The notes under the pieces are model-generated. The model saw only the letters and a program-made list of their open reading frames with translations. It did not search any database and was not told the DNA's origin. A program made the translations under genes and the position numbers. 39,401 bases of DNA from a virus. Shown in pieces: positions 17,656-25,517 of the stretch. The stretch covers positions 1 through 39,401 of the IMG/VR virus record IMGVR_UViG_3300050821_003793; one strand, written 5' to 3'. The first letter of the stretch is position 1; each line of letters starts with the position of its first letter.

Positions 17656-18153
17656 TTAGGTTGTTATGAGTTCTGGGGTTTCTAATTTTTCTTTGTTATA
17701 AGACTTCATCATTTTGAAGAGTGTGCCGTTATTGTGCATAACCACAAAACGTAATAGTTCTATTTCACCTGTCCATGCAGGTTGTTTTAGAATTTCGTCA
17801 GCATTCTCGATCATCATTTCAGCTACATCTTTGCTGGGTAATGTCCAAAGGTATTCTATCTGCCCTTTTTCACGGTTATATCTGAATACAGACTGATCGT
17901 AATTGGGAGAAGGGCACGATACAAGAGGAGCAAAATAATCACGATGCACATTAGGTAATAATCTTTCATTCTTGGAGTTAACTTCTACGAAAAAATTACC
18001 CTGTAATGTAGCACATCCTGAATCAATTGCCTTGAATAGATTTGGCATGAATTCTGACTTCATGGCTTGGGCCTGTTCAATAACTCTCACTTTGCCAGGA
18101 TCTTTTTGCATAAGATCGGTAGCAACTTTTCCAACTGTTGGCTTTTTTACCAT
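17656..18153 (-). CDS. conserved head-region protein
   Basis: 165 aa. It has PNLFKAIDSGCATLQGNFFV, a beta segment (FRYNREKGQIEYLWTLP) and a helix (KDVAEMMIENADEIL). Its ATG lies inside the stop region of the 23-aa micropeptide, so translation is likely coupled. No function known; the position before the scaffold suggests a head-assembly or minor virion role. Confidence 0.7.
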   Translation of the reverse strand: MVKKPTVGKVATDLMQKDPGKVRVIEQAQAMKSEFMPNLFKAIDSGCATLQGNFFVEVNSKNERLLPNVHRDYFAPLVSCPSPNYDQSVFRYNREKGQIEYLWTLPSKDVAEMMIENADEILKQPAWTGEIELLRFVVMHNNGTLFKMMKSYNKEKLETPELITT

Positions 18154-18218
18154 GTTTTATAGACCAGTATTGATAACATGATAAATAGACCCATCAATAA
18201 ATAATCGGTAAATTCCAT
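18147..18218 (-). CDS. membrane micropeptide
   Basis: 23 aa: MEFTDYLLMGLFIMLSILVY then KTW. One clear membrane helix. It has a good ribosome site (AAAAAGGAAATAG) and its stop overlaps the start of the next gene by a few bases, which argues that it is really translated. Function unknown. Confidence 0.6.
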   Translation of the reverse strand: MEFTDYLLMGLFIMLSILVYKTW

Positions 18219-18233
18219 ACTATTTCCTTTTTT

Positions 18234-18264
18234 AAGAAAAAGAGGGTGTAAGGTCGGCACCCTC
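18234..18264 (-). terminator. intrinsic terminator
   Basis: A 7-bp stem (GAGGGTG/CACCCTC) with a 9-nt loop, followed on the minus strand by TTTTTCTT. It lies just after the Lys-rich DUF6496-like gene. Confidence 0.72.
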
Positions 18265-18285
18265 CCAACATGAGCAAGTAACGAA

Positions 18286-18498
18286 TTATTTTTTTTTCTT
18301 TTTAGGAACTTTAAGACCTTTCTTTCTAGCTTCAGAAAGAGCAATCGCAATTCCTTGTTTAGGGTTTGTTACTACTGGCCCTTTTTTTGAACCACTATGT
18401 AACTTACCTTCTTTCATTTCATGCATTACTTTTTTTATCTTTTTCTCAGCCTTAGGCGATTCTTTAGCCTTATGCTTTTTCATTTTTTTATGTTTCAT
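18286..18498 (-). CDS. Lys-rich DUF6496-like protein
   Basis: 70 aa, highly basic (MKHKKMKKHKAKES... KVPKKKKK). The segment VMHEMKEGKLHSGSKKGPVV, then QGIAIALSEARKKG is the signature I recall for DUF6496, common in phages and possibly DNA-binding or packaged with DNA. It follows the small head-associated genes and precedes a terminator. Confidence 0.75.
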   Translation of the reverse strand: MKHKKMKKHKAKESPKAEKKIKKVMHEMKEGKLHSGSKKGPVVTNPKQGIAIALSEARKKGLKVPKKKKK

Positions 18499-18541
18499 TT
18501 ACATTTCCCCATATGCATTTTTCCGCATTTTGCGCACTTTT

Positions 18542-18796
18542 TCATTTGGCACCTACTTTTCTAATAAAACCGATTTCATTATGTTCCCAGTCTGGCGAAC
18601 CAGCTGTATAACCATCAAACTTAAACTTATCTTCATCATATTCATGATGTATTGCCTGTCTTGGAAGGTTGGCCATAGCTTTATGATCTTCTCTTACCAT
18701 ATATGCATCATGAACTTCTTGACGTCTACGAGGGTCAATTGCTTCAAAAAAAGCATTAGACATAGTTCCGTAGCGTCCAACATTTTTAACTTTCAT
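18542..18796 (-). CDS. small head-region protein, paralogue of the 89-aa gene
   Basis: 84 aa. Contains YMVREDHKAMANLPRQAIHH, which aligns with MIRENHSAIANLPQEVMIKP of the 89-aa protein encoded at 19009-19278. Both lie downstream of the portal gene. No function known. The hairpin at 18810-18846 sits just upstream. Confidence 0.7.
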   Translation of the reverse strand: MKVKNVGRYGTMSNAFFEAIDPRRRQEVHDAYMVREDHKAMANLPRQAIHHEYDEDKFKFDGYTAGSPDWEHNEIGFIRKVGAK

Positions 18797-18809
18797 ATAT
18801 CTCCTTAAA

Positions 18810-18846
18810 ACGAGGTGGGAAGGAATTTATAAGCGACCCACCTCGT
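18810..18846 (-). terminator. hairpin between small head-region genes
   Basis: A 10-bp perfect stem (ACGAGGTGGG/CCCACCTCGT), 17-nt loop, followed on the minus strand by TTTAAGG. A strong stem with a short T-tract; likely a partial terminator. Confidence 0.6.
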
Positions 18847-18857
18847 ATCGAAGCGTA

Positions 18858-19007
18858 CTATCTCACTCTAAAGGTCTCTTGTGGCAGCAAAACAGAATTA
18901 ATATATTTCTCTTTCTTACTAGGTTTATGGGCCAAGTTGGCCGGTATACCTAAAATGGAATATAAAATCTTTTTTGTCTTTTTATTTGGCCTTGGAGCTG
19001 TAGGCAT
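18858..19007 (-). CDS. small basic protein
   Basis: 49 aa from the ATG at 19007, which has AAGGTG just upstream and follows the previous stop by one base. Basic, with KKTKKILYSILGIPANLAHK, then KKEKYINSVLLPQE. No family recognised. A longer frame starting at 19061 would overlap the upstream gene and lacks a ribosome site. Confidence 0.65.
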   Translation of the reverse strand: MPTAPRPNKKTKKILYSILGIPANLAHKPSKKEKYINSVLLPQETFRVR

Positions 19008-19008
19008 C

Positions 19009-19278
19009 TTACACCTTTTTAGGTACATTATGTCTACGTCTAACACCATCATCCAACACATCTATTTGATGATCTGCACCACGGATTGTGTCATCAAGAT
19101 TTTCTGGCATGTAAGGACCAGTTTCAGGGTAAGGTTTAATCATTACTTCCTGAGGTAAATTAGCTATTGCAGAATGATTTTCTCTAATCATTCCTCCGTG
19201 TTCAGATTCCATTCTATTTCTAGCGGCAAGACCAGAAGAATAATCTCCTAGATCTTTGCCATGGTATCTCTTTGCCAT
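19009..19278 (-). CDS. small conserved head-region protein
   Basis: 89 aa. It has GLAARNRMESEHGGMIRENH, then SAIANLPQEVMIKPYPETG and a Leu/Asp segment (ENLDDTIRGADHQIDVLDD). I recall this type from uncultured phages, where it follows the portal gene. Paralogue of the 84-aa protein 200 bases downstream. Good ribosome site (AGGAG). Confidence 0.72.
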   Translation of the reverse strand: MAKRYHGKDLGDYSSGLAARNRMESEHGGMIRENHSAIANLPQEVMIKPYPETGPYMPENLDDTIRGADHQIDVLDDGVRRRHNVPKKV

Positions 19279-19311
19279 ATTCGGCTCCTATGTAGAAACT
19301 GCTTTTCAACT

Positions 19312-19353
19312 CGTGACGTTTTGTCCCACTTTGAGTGCGTGACGTTTTGTCCC
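19312..19353. repeat. 16-nt direct repeat after the portal gene
   Basis: CGTGACGTTTTGTCCC at 19312-19327 and again at 19338-19353 (26-nt period, 10-nt spacer) in the 100-bp gap after the portal stop. Higher GC than its surroundings. It could be a protein-binding site or a remnant of a mobile element end. Confidence 0.8.
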
Positions 19354-19378
19354 GAACTGATAGCAAGGTTTCATTCCT

Positions 19379-21376
19379 CTATCTACCAACAGAACCACTC
19401 TGTTGTTTAATATTCTTATCAACTGGCTTTAAGCTAGCATCAACCTTTTCAGGTTGCTCCTGAGCTTTGATCATATTGGCCATAGCGAGTAATCTCTCAA
19501 TATGTCCAAGATCCATATCTTCAAGCTCCTTAATTATTTTTACTTTTTCTAAGGTAGCTTGTTCATCATTCTTATTAGCTTCATGAAGTTTCTGTATTGC
19601 TAACGCAGTATCAGACTGTACCCTAGCATCACGTTCATGTCGTAATCCAATGTCCGCCTCAGCTCTAGCATTTGCCAGATTGATTTTAGACATGATTTCT
19701 TGCATTTGAACTTGTTGCTGTTGCTGTTGTTGTTGTTGCATTTGTTGTTGTTCTTTTTGCATGTTCTCAATGATGATTTTCTTATTTTGGAAAGTACTTG
19801 CTTCCAGAAGATCAGAATTGCTTATAGGTACGCCAGCCTCTCTAAGTTGTAACATCTGTGCAAGTTGCATTTGTCTTTGTGTAGTTGTATTAAGACCTTC
19901 TTCTACAGCTGCATGGTATTTACCAAAAGCCTTGTTATAGAATAGATCTGCTGGTTTTTCACCTTCAAGAATGTTTTGAATCTTTCCAGGTGTATAATTC
20001 ATTTGAACTAGATCAATCATTAACTTGCCCAACAATTTCTGAGCATGATCCAATTGATCAAATAATATTTGTAATGTTGTTAAACCGGCACCTTGCCTTA
20101 ACATACTTAAGATTCCGGCTTTCTCATCAGTTGCACTACCAATAAGTTCTTCATTGGTACCTGCTATTTGATTAAGTTCATCACCTAGAATCTTAGATAG
20201 TTCTATAATGCTTGGATCTAACCTTGGAGATGGAAGCACAATAATATCGGACATTTGAGCTTCATCTTTTAGAGCCAATCCCCTTCCCTGACCTGAGAGG
20301 AAGACATCTTTAGGATTAACGAGCGCGCTTTCCTTATAAATAAAGCCTGAATTGATTTGAGATTCGAGGATATCGAGCTCAATAATCTTTCGTCTATTGT
20401 AAAGGTACTGAGCATCGCGCATACCACGCACCACGCCTTGAACTCTCTGTGGGAAGTAGGGCATTTGTGGATTATAATAAGCGAAGACGGGCACAAAAGG
20501 ATATGTATCCAGTCCAGAAGGTAATGGACCATCGTAGAAGACCTTTCCTTGAATTACTATTGCGAGTCTTACCGTAGGTATTTCAGATTCAATAACAGTA
20601 ACCTGGGGATATGTTCTTAAAAATAACTGTAGAGCTGCTTCATCATTACTCTTCCATTCCATTGATTCACCGGTTTGGGAATCAACTAACATTTTTTGTG
20701 ATCTAAAATCTCTATAGTAGAACTCGTCATAGGTTAATAAATTTTTATATCCATAATGGTAGGACTCTGGCATGAATTGGAACTTTCCATCCTTAGCATT
20801 ACCATAATCATTACCAACAAGACCTAATATTTCTTCAGAGTTTTCAGGCATGAGTGATATACACTCACGTTTCGTTAAGAAGGATCTTTTCCATATAGCA
20901 TTACAATCTGAAAGATCAGCCTTTCTAAAGTAAGGATCAATCAAAAAGGAGTTATAAGAGCAGTTATCTACCCTTATATTTCCTGATATTGGATCGTTTC
21001 TGTAATCTATCCATACTTGTAATAGATTCATTCCTGTTACAAGAGCACCATGAAAAGCATCAGATATAGTTTCAAGTACGCCTTCCTGTCTAGCTATCCA
21101 CATTAGAACTTTTGTGAATTGATCAGCTGTTTCATTATCACCATTTTCAATAGGTATAACGATAGTAGACTTACGATTACGTCTTTGATGACCATCGATT
21201 ACATTTACAACCCGCCTTATTCTGTTGAAATTGAACTGACGACGACGATTAGCGGGAAGATTACCATACATATCATTCCAAAGTGTTTGATCACCAGATT
21301 CGAAACGAGTATCTGTATCAGCTTCTCCCCAAAAAGATTGATTAATAGTTATTGATTCGGCATAGAACGCTTCCAT
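19379..21376 (-). CDS. portal protein (P22-like)
   Basis: 665 aa from the ATG at 21376. The N-terminal segment (ESGDQTLWNDMYGNLPANRR, then FNRIRRVVNVIDGHQRRNR) and WKRSFLTKRECISL match P22-type portals, which form the dodecameric DNA channel and bind terminase. Late residues hold AGTNEELIG, the portal crown helices, and a poly-Gln run near residue 550 (QQMQQQQQQQQQVQMQ). The frame stays open upstream to an ATT codon at 21439 that has an ideal GAGGAG site 6 nt away, so the protein may start 21 residues earlier (686 aa). A promoter candidate lies upstream. Confidence 0.85.
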   Translation of the reverse strand: MEAFYAESITINQSFWGEADTDTRFESGDQTLWNDMYGNLPANRRRQFNFNRIRRVVNVIDGHQRRNRKSTIVIPIENGDNETADQFTKVLMWIARQEGVLETISDAFHGALVTGMNLLQVWIDYRNDPISGNIRVDNCSYNSFLIDPYFRKADLSDCNAIWKRSFLTKRECISLMPENSEEILGLVGNDYGNAKDGKFQFMPESYHYGYKNLLTYDEFYYRDFRSQKMLVDSQTGESMEWKSNDEAALQLFLRTYPQVTVIESEIPTVRLAIVIQGKVFYDGPLPSGLDTYPFVPVFAYYNPQMPYFPQRVQGVVRGMRDAQYLYNRRKIIELDILESQINSGFIYKESALVNPKDVFLSGQGRGLALKDEAQMSDIIVLPSPRLDPSIIELSKILGDELNQIAGTNEELIGSATDEKAGILSMLRQGAGLTTLQILFDQLDHAQKLLGKLMIDLVQMNYTPGKIQNILEGEKPADLFYNKAFGKYHAAVEEGLNTTTQRQMQLAQMLQLREAGVPISNSDLLEASTFQNKKIIIENMQKEQQQMQQQQQQQQQVQMQEIMSKINLANARAEADIGLRHERDARVQSDTALAIQKLHEANKNDEQATLEKVKIIKELEDMDLGHIERLLAMANMIKAQEQPEKVDASLKPVDKNIKQQSGSVGR

Positions 21377-21483
21377 CCTAGCCAGGATTCCCTTATGTTT
21401 TTCGTCATAATAGGATGGCCCTAATTGTGGGAATAAAATTGTCGTCTCCTCTACCTTTTTTAGTTAGATCTGACTTTTCCCAC

Positions 21484-21512
21484 ACTCTAGAATTAACTTG
21501 TAGCAATATCAA
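21484..21512 (-). promoter_or_regulatory. candidate promoter before the portal gene
   Basis: On the minus strand: TTGATA (21512-21507), 17-nt spacer, TAGAGT (21489-21484). A reasonable sigma70-like pair in the 227-bp gap before the portal. Confidence 0.45.
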
Positions 21513-21570
21513 GAGTTTGTTAAAATTGAGTTGCAATATTAAGCCTTAAGTTTAATGTCGCATAATTTTT

Positions 21571-21595
21571 CCCACTACGGGGTGTTTGTAGTGGG
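21571..21595. terminator. hairpin downstream of the 100-aa gene
   Basis: An 8-bp perfect stem (CCCACTAC/GTAGTGGG) with a 9-nt loop just after the stop of the 100-aa gene. On the minus strand it is followed by A's, on the plus strand by ATTTTAGTTT. Direction is uncertain. Confidence 0.5.
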
Positions 21596-21603
21596 ATTTT
21601 AGT

Positions 21604-21906
21604 TTATAGTCTTTTACCAGTCTTCTTATCAACAAGATATGGCTTGCCAACGATCTTGTCCGGTTCCCTGATAAAACATGGTTCTTTAGTACAATTTATT
21701 ATATCGCAGTCACCCTCATGTAATTTTAGTCCTATAGCATCCATTTCTTGCTGTTGGGCATCAAACCAGGCCTTTATATCTTTTTGTTGCTGAATTGATC
21801 TAGGATCTTCCTGAGTGGTTTTAAACGTTGGGGTTTGAATTGGAATGGTATCTATCTGCTTACTCTTTATCCAATCACTAATCTTTTTTAACACTAGTCC
21901 CTCCAA
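21604..21906 (-). CDS. hypothetical protein between terminase and portal
   Basis: 100 aa. Polar helical N-terminus (KKISDWIKSKQIDTIP), a Gln-rich helix (QKDIKAWFDAQQQEMDAI), then a Cys pair (GDCDIINCTKEPC) and a basic C-terminus. The neighbouring gene for a 169-aa protein shares the DKIV...YLVD pattern near its end, so the two may be distant relatives. No function known. Confidence 0.65.
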   Translation of the reverse strand: MEGLVLKKISDWIKSKQIDTIPIQTPTFKTTQEDPRSIQQQKDIKAWFDAQQQEMDAIGLKLHEGDCDIINCTKEPCFIREPDKIVGKPYLVDKKTGKRL

Positions 21907-22262
21907 GGCATGATTTCTATATCTTCTGTAACTTCATCAGCCATTTTACGCATCATTATAGCTATTGGATGAGTTGGAATAACTTCACAATTAGTACATA
22001 AACAACCACAACCGCATTCAAAACGTTGAGGAGTTTCAAGACAATTACCAGTAAAATGAAAAATACAACGATCTATAGCCCTTTCAAGATCAGTCAAAGT
22101 AAGCCAAGGATAAGGTACTAAATATGGTTCTTTAGAAGCCTTCCATTCTAATTCAAACTTTTTACGATTTATATCTTCAATAGCACTTAACTTAACGGCT
22201 ACTTCTTTAAGTTCTTTAACTTTTAATTTTTTAATTCTTTTCAATAAATCTATGTTTGTCAT
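21894..22262 (-). CDS. Cys-rich hypothetical protein
   Basis: 122 aa from the ATG at 22262, one base after the previous stop; a GTG at 22286 is an alternative. A basic helical N-terminus (LLKRIKKLKVKELKEVA) is followed by a Cys cluster (CIFHFTGNC, ECGCGCLCTNC), probably metal-binding. It overlaps the next gene by 13 nt. Unknown role between terminase and portal. Confidence 0.65.
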   Translation of the reverse strand: MTNIDLLKRIKKLKVKELKEVAVKLSAIEDINRKKFELEWKASKEPYLVPYPWLTLTDLERAIDRCIFHFTGNCLETPQRFECGCGCLCTNCEVIPTHPIAIMMRKMADEVTEDIEIMPWRD

Positions 22263-22263
22263 T

Positions 22264-22773
22264 TCAATCTCTACACTTTTTATCACATTCTCTTAAAGCA
22301 AATACACCTAATTTCCCACCTTGATCAAATAGTCCAGGAAACTTTTCTTCAAACCAACAAGGACAATCACCTATATCTCTATCTACTACATTAGTTTGTA
22401 AAGAGTTCGGATCTACAAGATATAAATTCGATACAATCTTATCCGGTTTAGGAGAACTGTAACCTATAGCAAACTTAAAATGATAAAAATCCTTTAATAT
22501 ATATTCATGAGCATCTAATTCATCAGGATCCACAGTTTCTGTATCATAAGTTGCATGATATAGAACCAAATCTGGTTTAAATCTTTCCTTAACTTTTCTA
22601 ATAAACTCTTCTTTTAAAATGTATTGCTCTATTACTTCTTCTTTGTTTGAAGGCTGATAAAAGTTATACTTTTTACCATCAAGTTCAAATTCTAGACCCA
22701 TATGAAACTGAGACAAAGACATCCTTAACTTCTGCTCTAATTCATTAAGCTCTTTTTCTACATGATCTATCAT
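22264..22773 (-). CDS. hypothetical protein after terminase
   Basis: 169 aa from the ATG at 22773, which has AAAGGA 5 nt upstream; a TTG at 22788 overlapping the terminase is less likely. Helical N-terminus (HVEKELNELEQKLRMSLSQF), a middle with YILKDFYHFKFAIGYSS, and a Cys-containing C-terminus (DCPCWFEEKFPGLFDQGG, CDKKC). No family recognised. Placed where some phages keep accessory packaging genes. Confidence 0.65.
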   Translation of the reverse strand: MIDHVEKELNELEQKLRMSLSQFHMGLEFELDGKKYNFYQPSNKEEVIEQYILKEEFIRKVKERFKPDLVLYHATYDTETVDPDELDAHEYILKDFYHFKFAIGYSSPKPDKIVSNLYLVDPNSLQTNVVDRDIGDCPCWFEEKFPGLFDQGGKLGVFALRECDKKCRD

Positions 22774-22781
22774 TACTTCCT

Positions 22782-24152
22782 TTACCAATTACTTCCAGGG
22801 GTATCATAATCACCACTAAATATACCTGGAAACTTTTCACCAAACATAGCTTCACGATACCTTCTATCAAGCTCTTCTGGACTAGAGTTAGTTGTATGCA
22901 ACTTAGGCAAATATGTACACATCATTCTAAGAGCATCTGCAACGTGTGAGTTCATATCATGTAACGGCTTTTGCCTATACATCTTAGTAGCTGGATCAAA
23001 CTCTTTACGATAGTTCCTTAAAGCTTCAATAAGAGGTCTACATTTTTGATTATCTATATAGATTCTAGGTAATGCGGTACGTACAGACTCAATACCATCA
23101 ATAATTGTTAAATTTGGAGCAACCATAAACCTAAAACCAAGCTGAGCAGCCTTGTCGATTCTTGATATACCGCCCGATGTGAATTCTCTAACCTTAATGT
23201 CATGTGGCGCAATATGCTTACCCCACGTATATGGTTTTGTTTGTAGGTAATTAATATAATGTTCTAAACCAACATCTGAATTTTGATACATATCTATAAT
23301 GTTGATCTGTCGTCCTACAAGTTGAAATAGTAAAATGCAGGTTTGATCCCTGAGGCCTAAATCCCAACTTGAATTTACTGGATAGTTTGGTTCCCAATCT
23401 ACTTTACCTATCTGACTATTAAGTTCCATTCTATTGAGATACTTAGCATAATATGCACCAACAGCACCAATAGAAAATGAACAATAATATTCCTGTTCCG
23501 CCATGTCTGGACTTATAACACCGGCTGCTATTTCTGCATCTATCTGTGCGCGTGTTACGTGCTTAGTTTCATCAACAGTAAGGAAGTATGAGAACCATGT
23601 TTGTGGATTATGTTTAGCTACTTCAAATAGTTTATAGAAATGATTCTCCCCAAAAGGTGTAGATACAAATATTACCCACCCATCATTGGCCAACAAAATA
23701 GCCGACAATGTAGGATATGCTTGAGGATGGGAGTATGCTGCTTCAGAAAATACACAACCAACAGGGTTTGTACCACGAAGTGAGTCATAACGTTCACTAC
23801 CAACAAACTGAATAATAGACTCATTAGTTAAAATAATCTTCATTTGCTGAATATTGATAGCTTTTATAAGTTGTGGAGGAATATAATCGATTATACGTTC
23901 ACCAGAATTGGTTTTACCGTCGAACATTACGCGCCTAGCTTGAACTGCATCAGGTAGTAAGTAATAATATATTCCTACTCTACGTAAAGCAGCTCTAATA
24001 AGCAGATTAAAGGCAACAATATCCTTACCTGCACGTCTTGGGAGCGTAATAATTAGCTTTTTATAACCTTTTTCTTCAAAAGCCTGACAAATAGGAATTT
24101 GATATGAGCGAGGTTGGAACTTATCCAAACATATTTGGTTCTCAGCGTTCAT
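22782..24152 (-). CDS. terL: terminase large subunit
   Basis: 456 aa DNA-packaging motor that docks on the portal. N-terminal ATPase: Walker A-like LPRRAGKD (37-44), Walker B-like VGCVFSEAA (131-139, with Ser-Glu in place of Asp-Glu), and motif III FVSTPFGENHFY (162-173). C-terminal RNase-H-type nuclease: Asp264 in SSWDLG, Asp287 in INIIDMY, and Asp399/Asp406 in LHDMNSHVADALRM. This residue set is complete for a headful-type terminase, but the circular assembly does not show the physical ends. Confidence 0.9.
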   Translation of the reverse strand: MNAENQICLDKFQPRSYQIPICQAFEEKGYKKLIITLPRRAGKDIVAFNLLIRAALRRVGIYYYLLPDAVQARRVMFDGKTNSGERIIDYIPPQLIKAINIQQMKIILTNESIIQFVGSERYDSLRGTNPVGCVFSEAAYSHPQAYPTLSAILLANDGWVIFVSTPFGENHFYKLFEVAKHNPQTWFSYFLTVDETKHVTRAQIDAEIAAGVISPDMAEQEYYCSFSIGAVGAYYAKYLNRMELNSQIGKVDWEPNYPVNSSWDLGLRDQTCILLFQLVGRQINIIDMYQNSDVGLEHYINYLQTKPYTWGKHIAPHDIKVREFTSGGISRIDKAAQLGFRFMVAPNLTIIDGIESVRTALPRIYIDNQKCRPLIEALRNYRKEFDPATKMYRQKPLHDMNSHVADALRMMCTYLPKLHTTNSSPEELDRRYREAMFGEKFPGIFSGDYDTPGSNW

Positions 24153-24217
24153 TACATCCTTTTTTAAGATGATACTATTGAGTTACTTCCATTTTGTCGA
24201 CAACTGAATTGGTCTGT

Positions 24218-24448
24218 CTACAAATTGGAGACACTTCGATTATTGCAACCTGTATATGTACATTCTTCATATGCACAATATTGGAAAGTATTAGAATCAG
24301 AATGAACTATTTTTGGTGTGTATTCATAAGGACGTCTATAAGTTACATCTATTCTAGATTCTTTATTTTTGGCCTGTTGTTCTTCAAACATTTTGGCCAA
24401 CCTATTCCTGTGATGAAACAATAGTATGTTATTGTTAAAAAAAGCCAT
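24218..24448 (-). CDS. hypothetical protein upstream of terminase
   Basis: 76 aa (MAFFNNNILLFHHRNRLAKM...). Polar, with NKESRIDVTYRRPYEY in the middle and Cys residues near the end (YCAYEECTYTGC). Its ATG overlaps the stop of the 63-aa membrane gene, so the pair is likely co-translated. No family recognised. Confidence 0.6.
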   Translation of the reverse strand: MAFFNNNILLFHHRNRLAKMFEEQQAKNKESRIDVTYRRPYEYTPKIVHSDSNTFQYCAYEECTYTGCNNRSVSNL

Positions 24449-24639
24449 TATAAATACCTATCTATTATCCACATAACAAGAAATATGGGAGCTGCAACTA
24501 ATAGAACTAATGGGCATATAAACACCAAACCAAGTACAAAAAGTAAAATTAGAGCCAAGAATATACCCGCAAATACCCATTTAACAATAAAAGGTATTAA
24601 TATTAGAGCTAATATAACCAATAATATTTCTACTAACAT
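24448..24639 (-). CDS. hydrophobic membrane protein
   Basis: 63 aa, nearly all hydrophobic, with two to three membrane helices (LLVILALILIPFIVKWVFAG, then LALILLFVLGLVFICPLVLL). Overlaps genes on both sides. Candidate holin by size and topology, but unproven and in an early/late boundary position. Confidence 0.68.
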   Translation of the reverse strand: MLVEILLVILALILIPFIVKWVFAGIFLALILLFVLGLVFICPLVLLVAAPIFLVMWIIDRYL

Positions 24640-24968
24640 GGTCTTTCCTCACTACATCTTGGACTACATAACTTAGCATCACGTTTTAATTCATGAAGGT
24701 AAGGCATTTTATGATATGAAGCTTCTTCTGGATGTTTTTGTAACCAGTGTAAGTTGAATATTTTAGCATCTATATCAGACTCATCTTTTATGATGATAGG
24801 ATTATCCTTGTACCATTGTTGTGTCCACTCACGATCTTTAAGAGTTTCACACATGGCATCAAAGTACTTTTTACGCTTCCTGTACATTATAATGGTCAGT
24901 TTGGTCTTTTGATAATACTTATGGAATAGATAACCCAAACAAAATGCTGACAAATATACTATTATCAT
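24633..24968 (-). CDS. membrane-anchored hypothetical protein
   Basis: 111 aa. One N-terminal membrane helix (MIIVYLSAFCLGYLFHKYY) followed by a basic, Trp-containing cytoplasmic domain (REWTQQWYKDNPIIIKDESD) and Cys residues at the end (LCSPRCSEERPC). Stop and start overlap neighbours by 4-7 nt. No family recognised. Confidence 0.66.
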   Translation of the reverse strand: MIIVYLSAFCLGYLFHKYYQKTKLTIIMYRKRKKYFDAMCETLKDREWTQQWYKDNPIIIKDESDIDAKIFNLHWLQKHPEEASYHKMPYLHELKRDAKLCSPRCSEERPC

Positions 24969-25171
24969 TTTTCACCTAATGGGATTAGAACTAATTTCAT
25001 ATCATCCATAGCATTCATCATGATACGTATAGTTTTTAGTGTTGGGTTTTTAAACTTGAACAGTTTGTAGAGAGTCTGTCTTTTTATTCCAGACTTTTTA
25101 GAGAATTCACCTATTCCACCTTTTGCTTCAACTGCATCTGCTAATTGATCTATTAAATCTTTATTACTCAT
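24965..25171 (-). CDS. HTH DNA-binding regulator (XRE/HigA-like)
   Basis: 68 aa. Residues 19-39 (GIGEFSKKSGIKRQTLYKLF) form a clear helix-turn-helix, as in phage Cro/CI or HigA-type antitoxins. No toxin partner is visible next to it. First protein gene after the tRNA array, and first of the run that leads into terminase, so it may control the switch to late transcription. Confidence 0.75.
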   Translation of the reverse strand: MSNKDLIDQLADAVEAKGGIGEFSKKSGIKRQTLYKLFKFKNPTLKTIRIMMNAMDDMKLVLIPLGEK

Positions 25172-25190
25172 TCCTTTTTTCCTTTCAATT

Positions 25191-25266
25191 TGGTTCCTGG
25201 AGTTAGACTCGAACTAACAACCTCACGCTTATCGAGCGTATGCTCTGCCAATTGAGCTATCCAGGA
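25191..25266 (-). tRNA. tRNA-Ile(GAT)
   Basis: 76 nt with encoded CCA. Acceptor TCCTGGA/TCCAGGA; anticodon stem TACGC/GCGTG; loop TCGATAA, giving anticodon GAT. Position 33, before the anticodon, is C instead of the nearly universal T. Confidence 0.85.
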
Positions 25267-25276
25267 ATATTATACC

Positions 25277-25351
25277 TGGTCGCTATGGTTGGAATCGAAC
25301 CAACGGCCTGACGGTTATGAGCCGACTGCTCTTCCATTGAGCTACATAGCA
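25277..25351 (-). tRNA. tRNA-Met(CAT), elongator type
   Basis: 75 nt with CCA. Acceptor TGCTATG/CATAGCG; loop CTCATAA, anticodon CAT; one T-T mismatch in the anticodon stem. It could also be the Ile-CAT species if its C34 is modified to lysidine. Confidence 0.8.
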
Positions 25352-25356
25352 CTAAT

Positions 25357-25431
25357 TGGTAGTGGAGACTGGAATCGAACCAGTGACCTTTGGCTTATGA
25401 GACCAACGAGCTACCGCTGCTCTACTCCACT
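25357..25431 (-). tRNA. tRNA-Met(CAT), initiator-like
   Basis: 75 nt with CCA. The D arm (GAGCAGCGGTAGCTCG) resembles bacterial fMet tRNA; loop CTCATAA. It lacks the usual C1-A72 mismatch (A1-T72 pairs) and has only partial G-C pairs in the anticodon stem, so true initiator use is uncertain. Confidence 0.8.
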
Positions 25432-25440
25432 GTAATATTT

Positions 25441-25515
25441 TGGCTCCCCGATGTGGACTCGAACCACAACCTAAAGTTTTGGAGACTTTCATGCTACCAA
25501 TTACAACATCAAGGA
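25441..25515 (-). tRNA. tRNA-Trp(CCA)
   Basis: 75 nt with CCA. Anticodon stem AAAGT/ACTTT, loop CTCCAAA, anticodon CCA; discriminator G73 as in bacterial Trp tRNA. The D stem has a T10-T25 mismatch. Confidence 0.87.
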
Positions 25516-25517
25516 TC

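Noticed and set aside
19709-19755. CAA/CAG repeat in the portal gene as a microsatellite switch
   Set aside because: It encodes a plain poly-Gln stretch, common in portal tails; units are mixed, so slippage is unlikely to be regulated.
20269-20532. 87-aa minus-strand reading frame
   Set aside because: Wholly inside the portal gene in another frame; a shadow.
24965-25171. HigA-type toxin-antitoxin pair
   Set aside because: The HTH protein fits an antitoxin, but no toxin-like gene lies beside it; a phage regulator is simpler.
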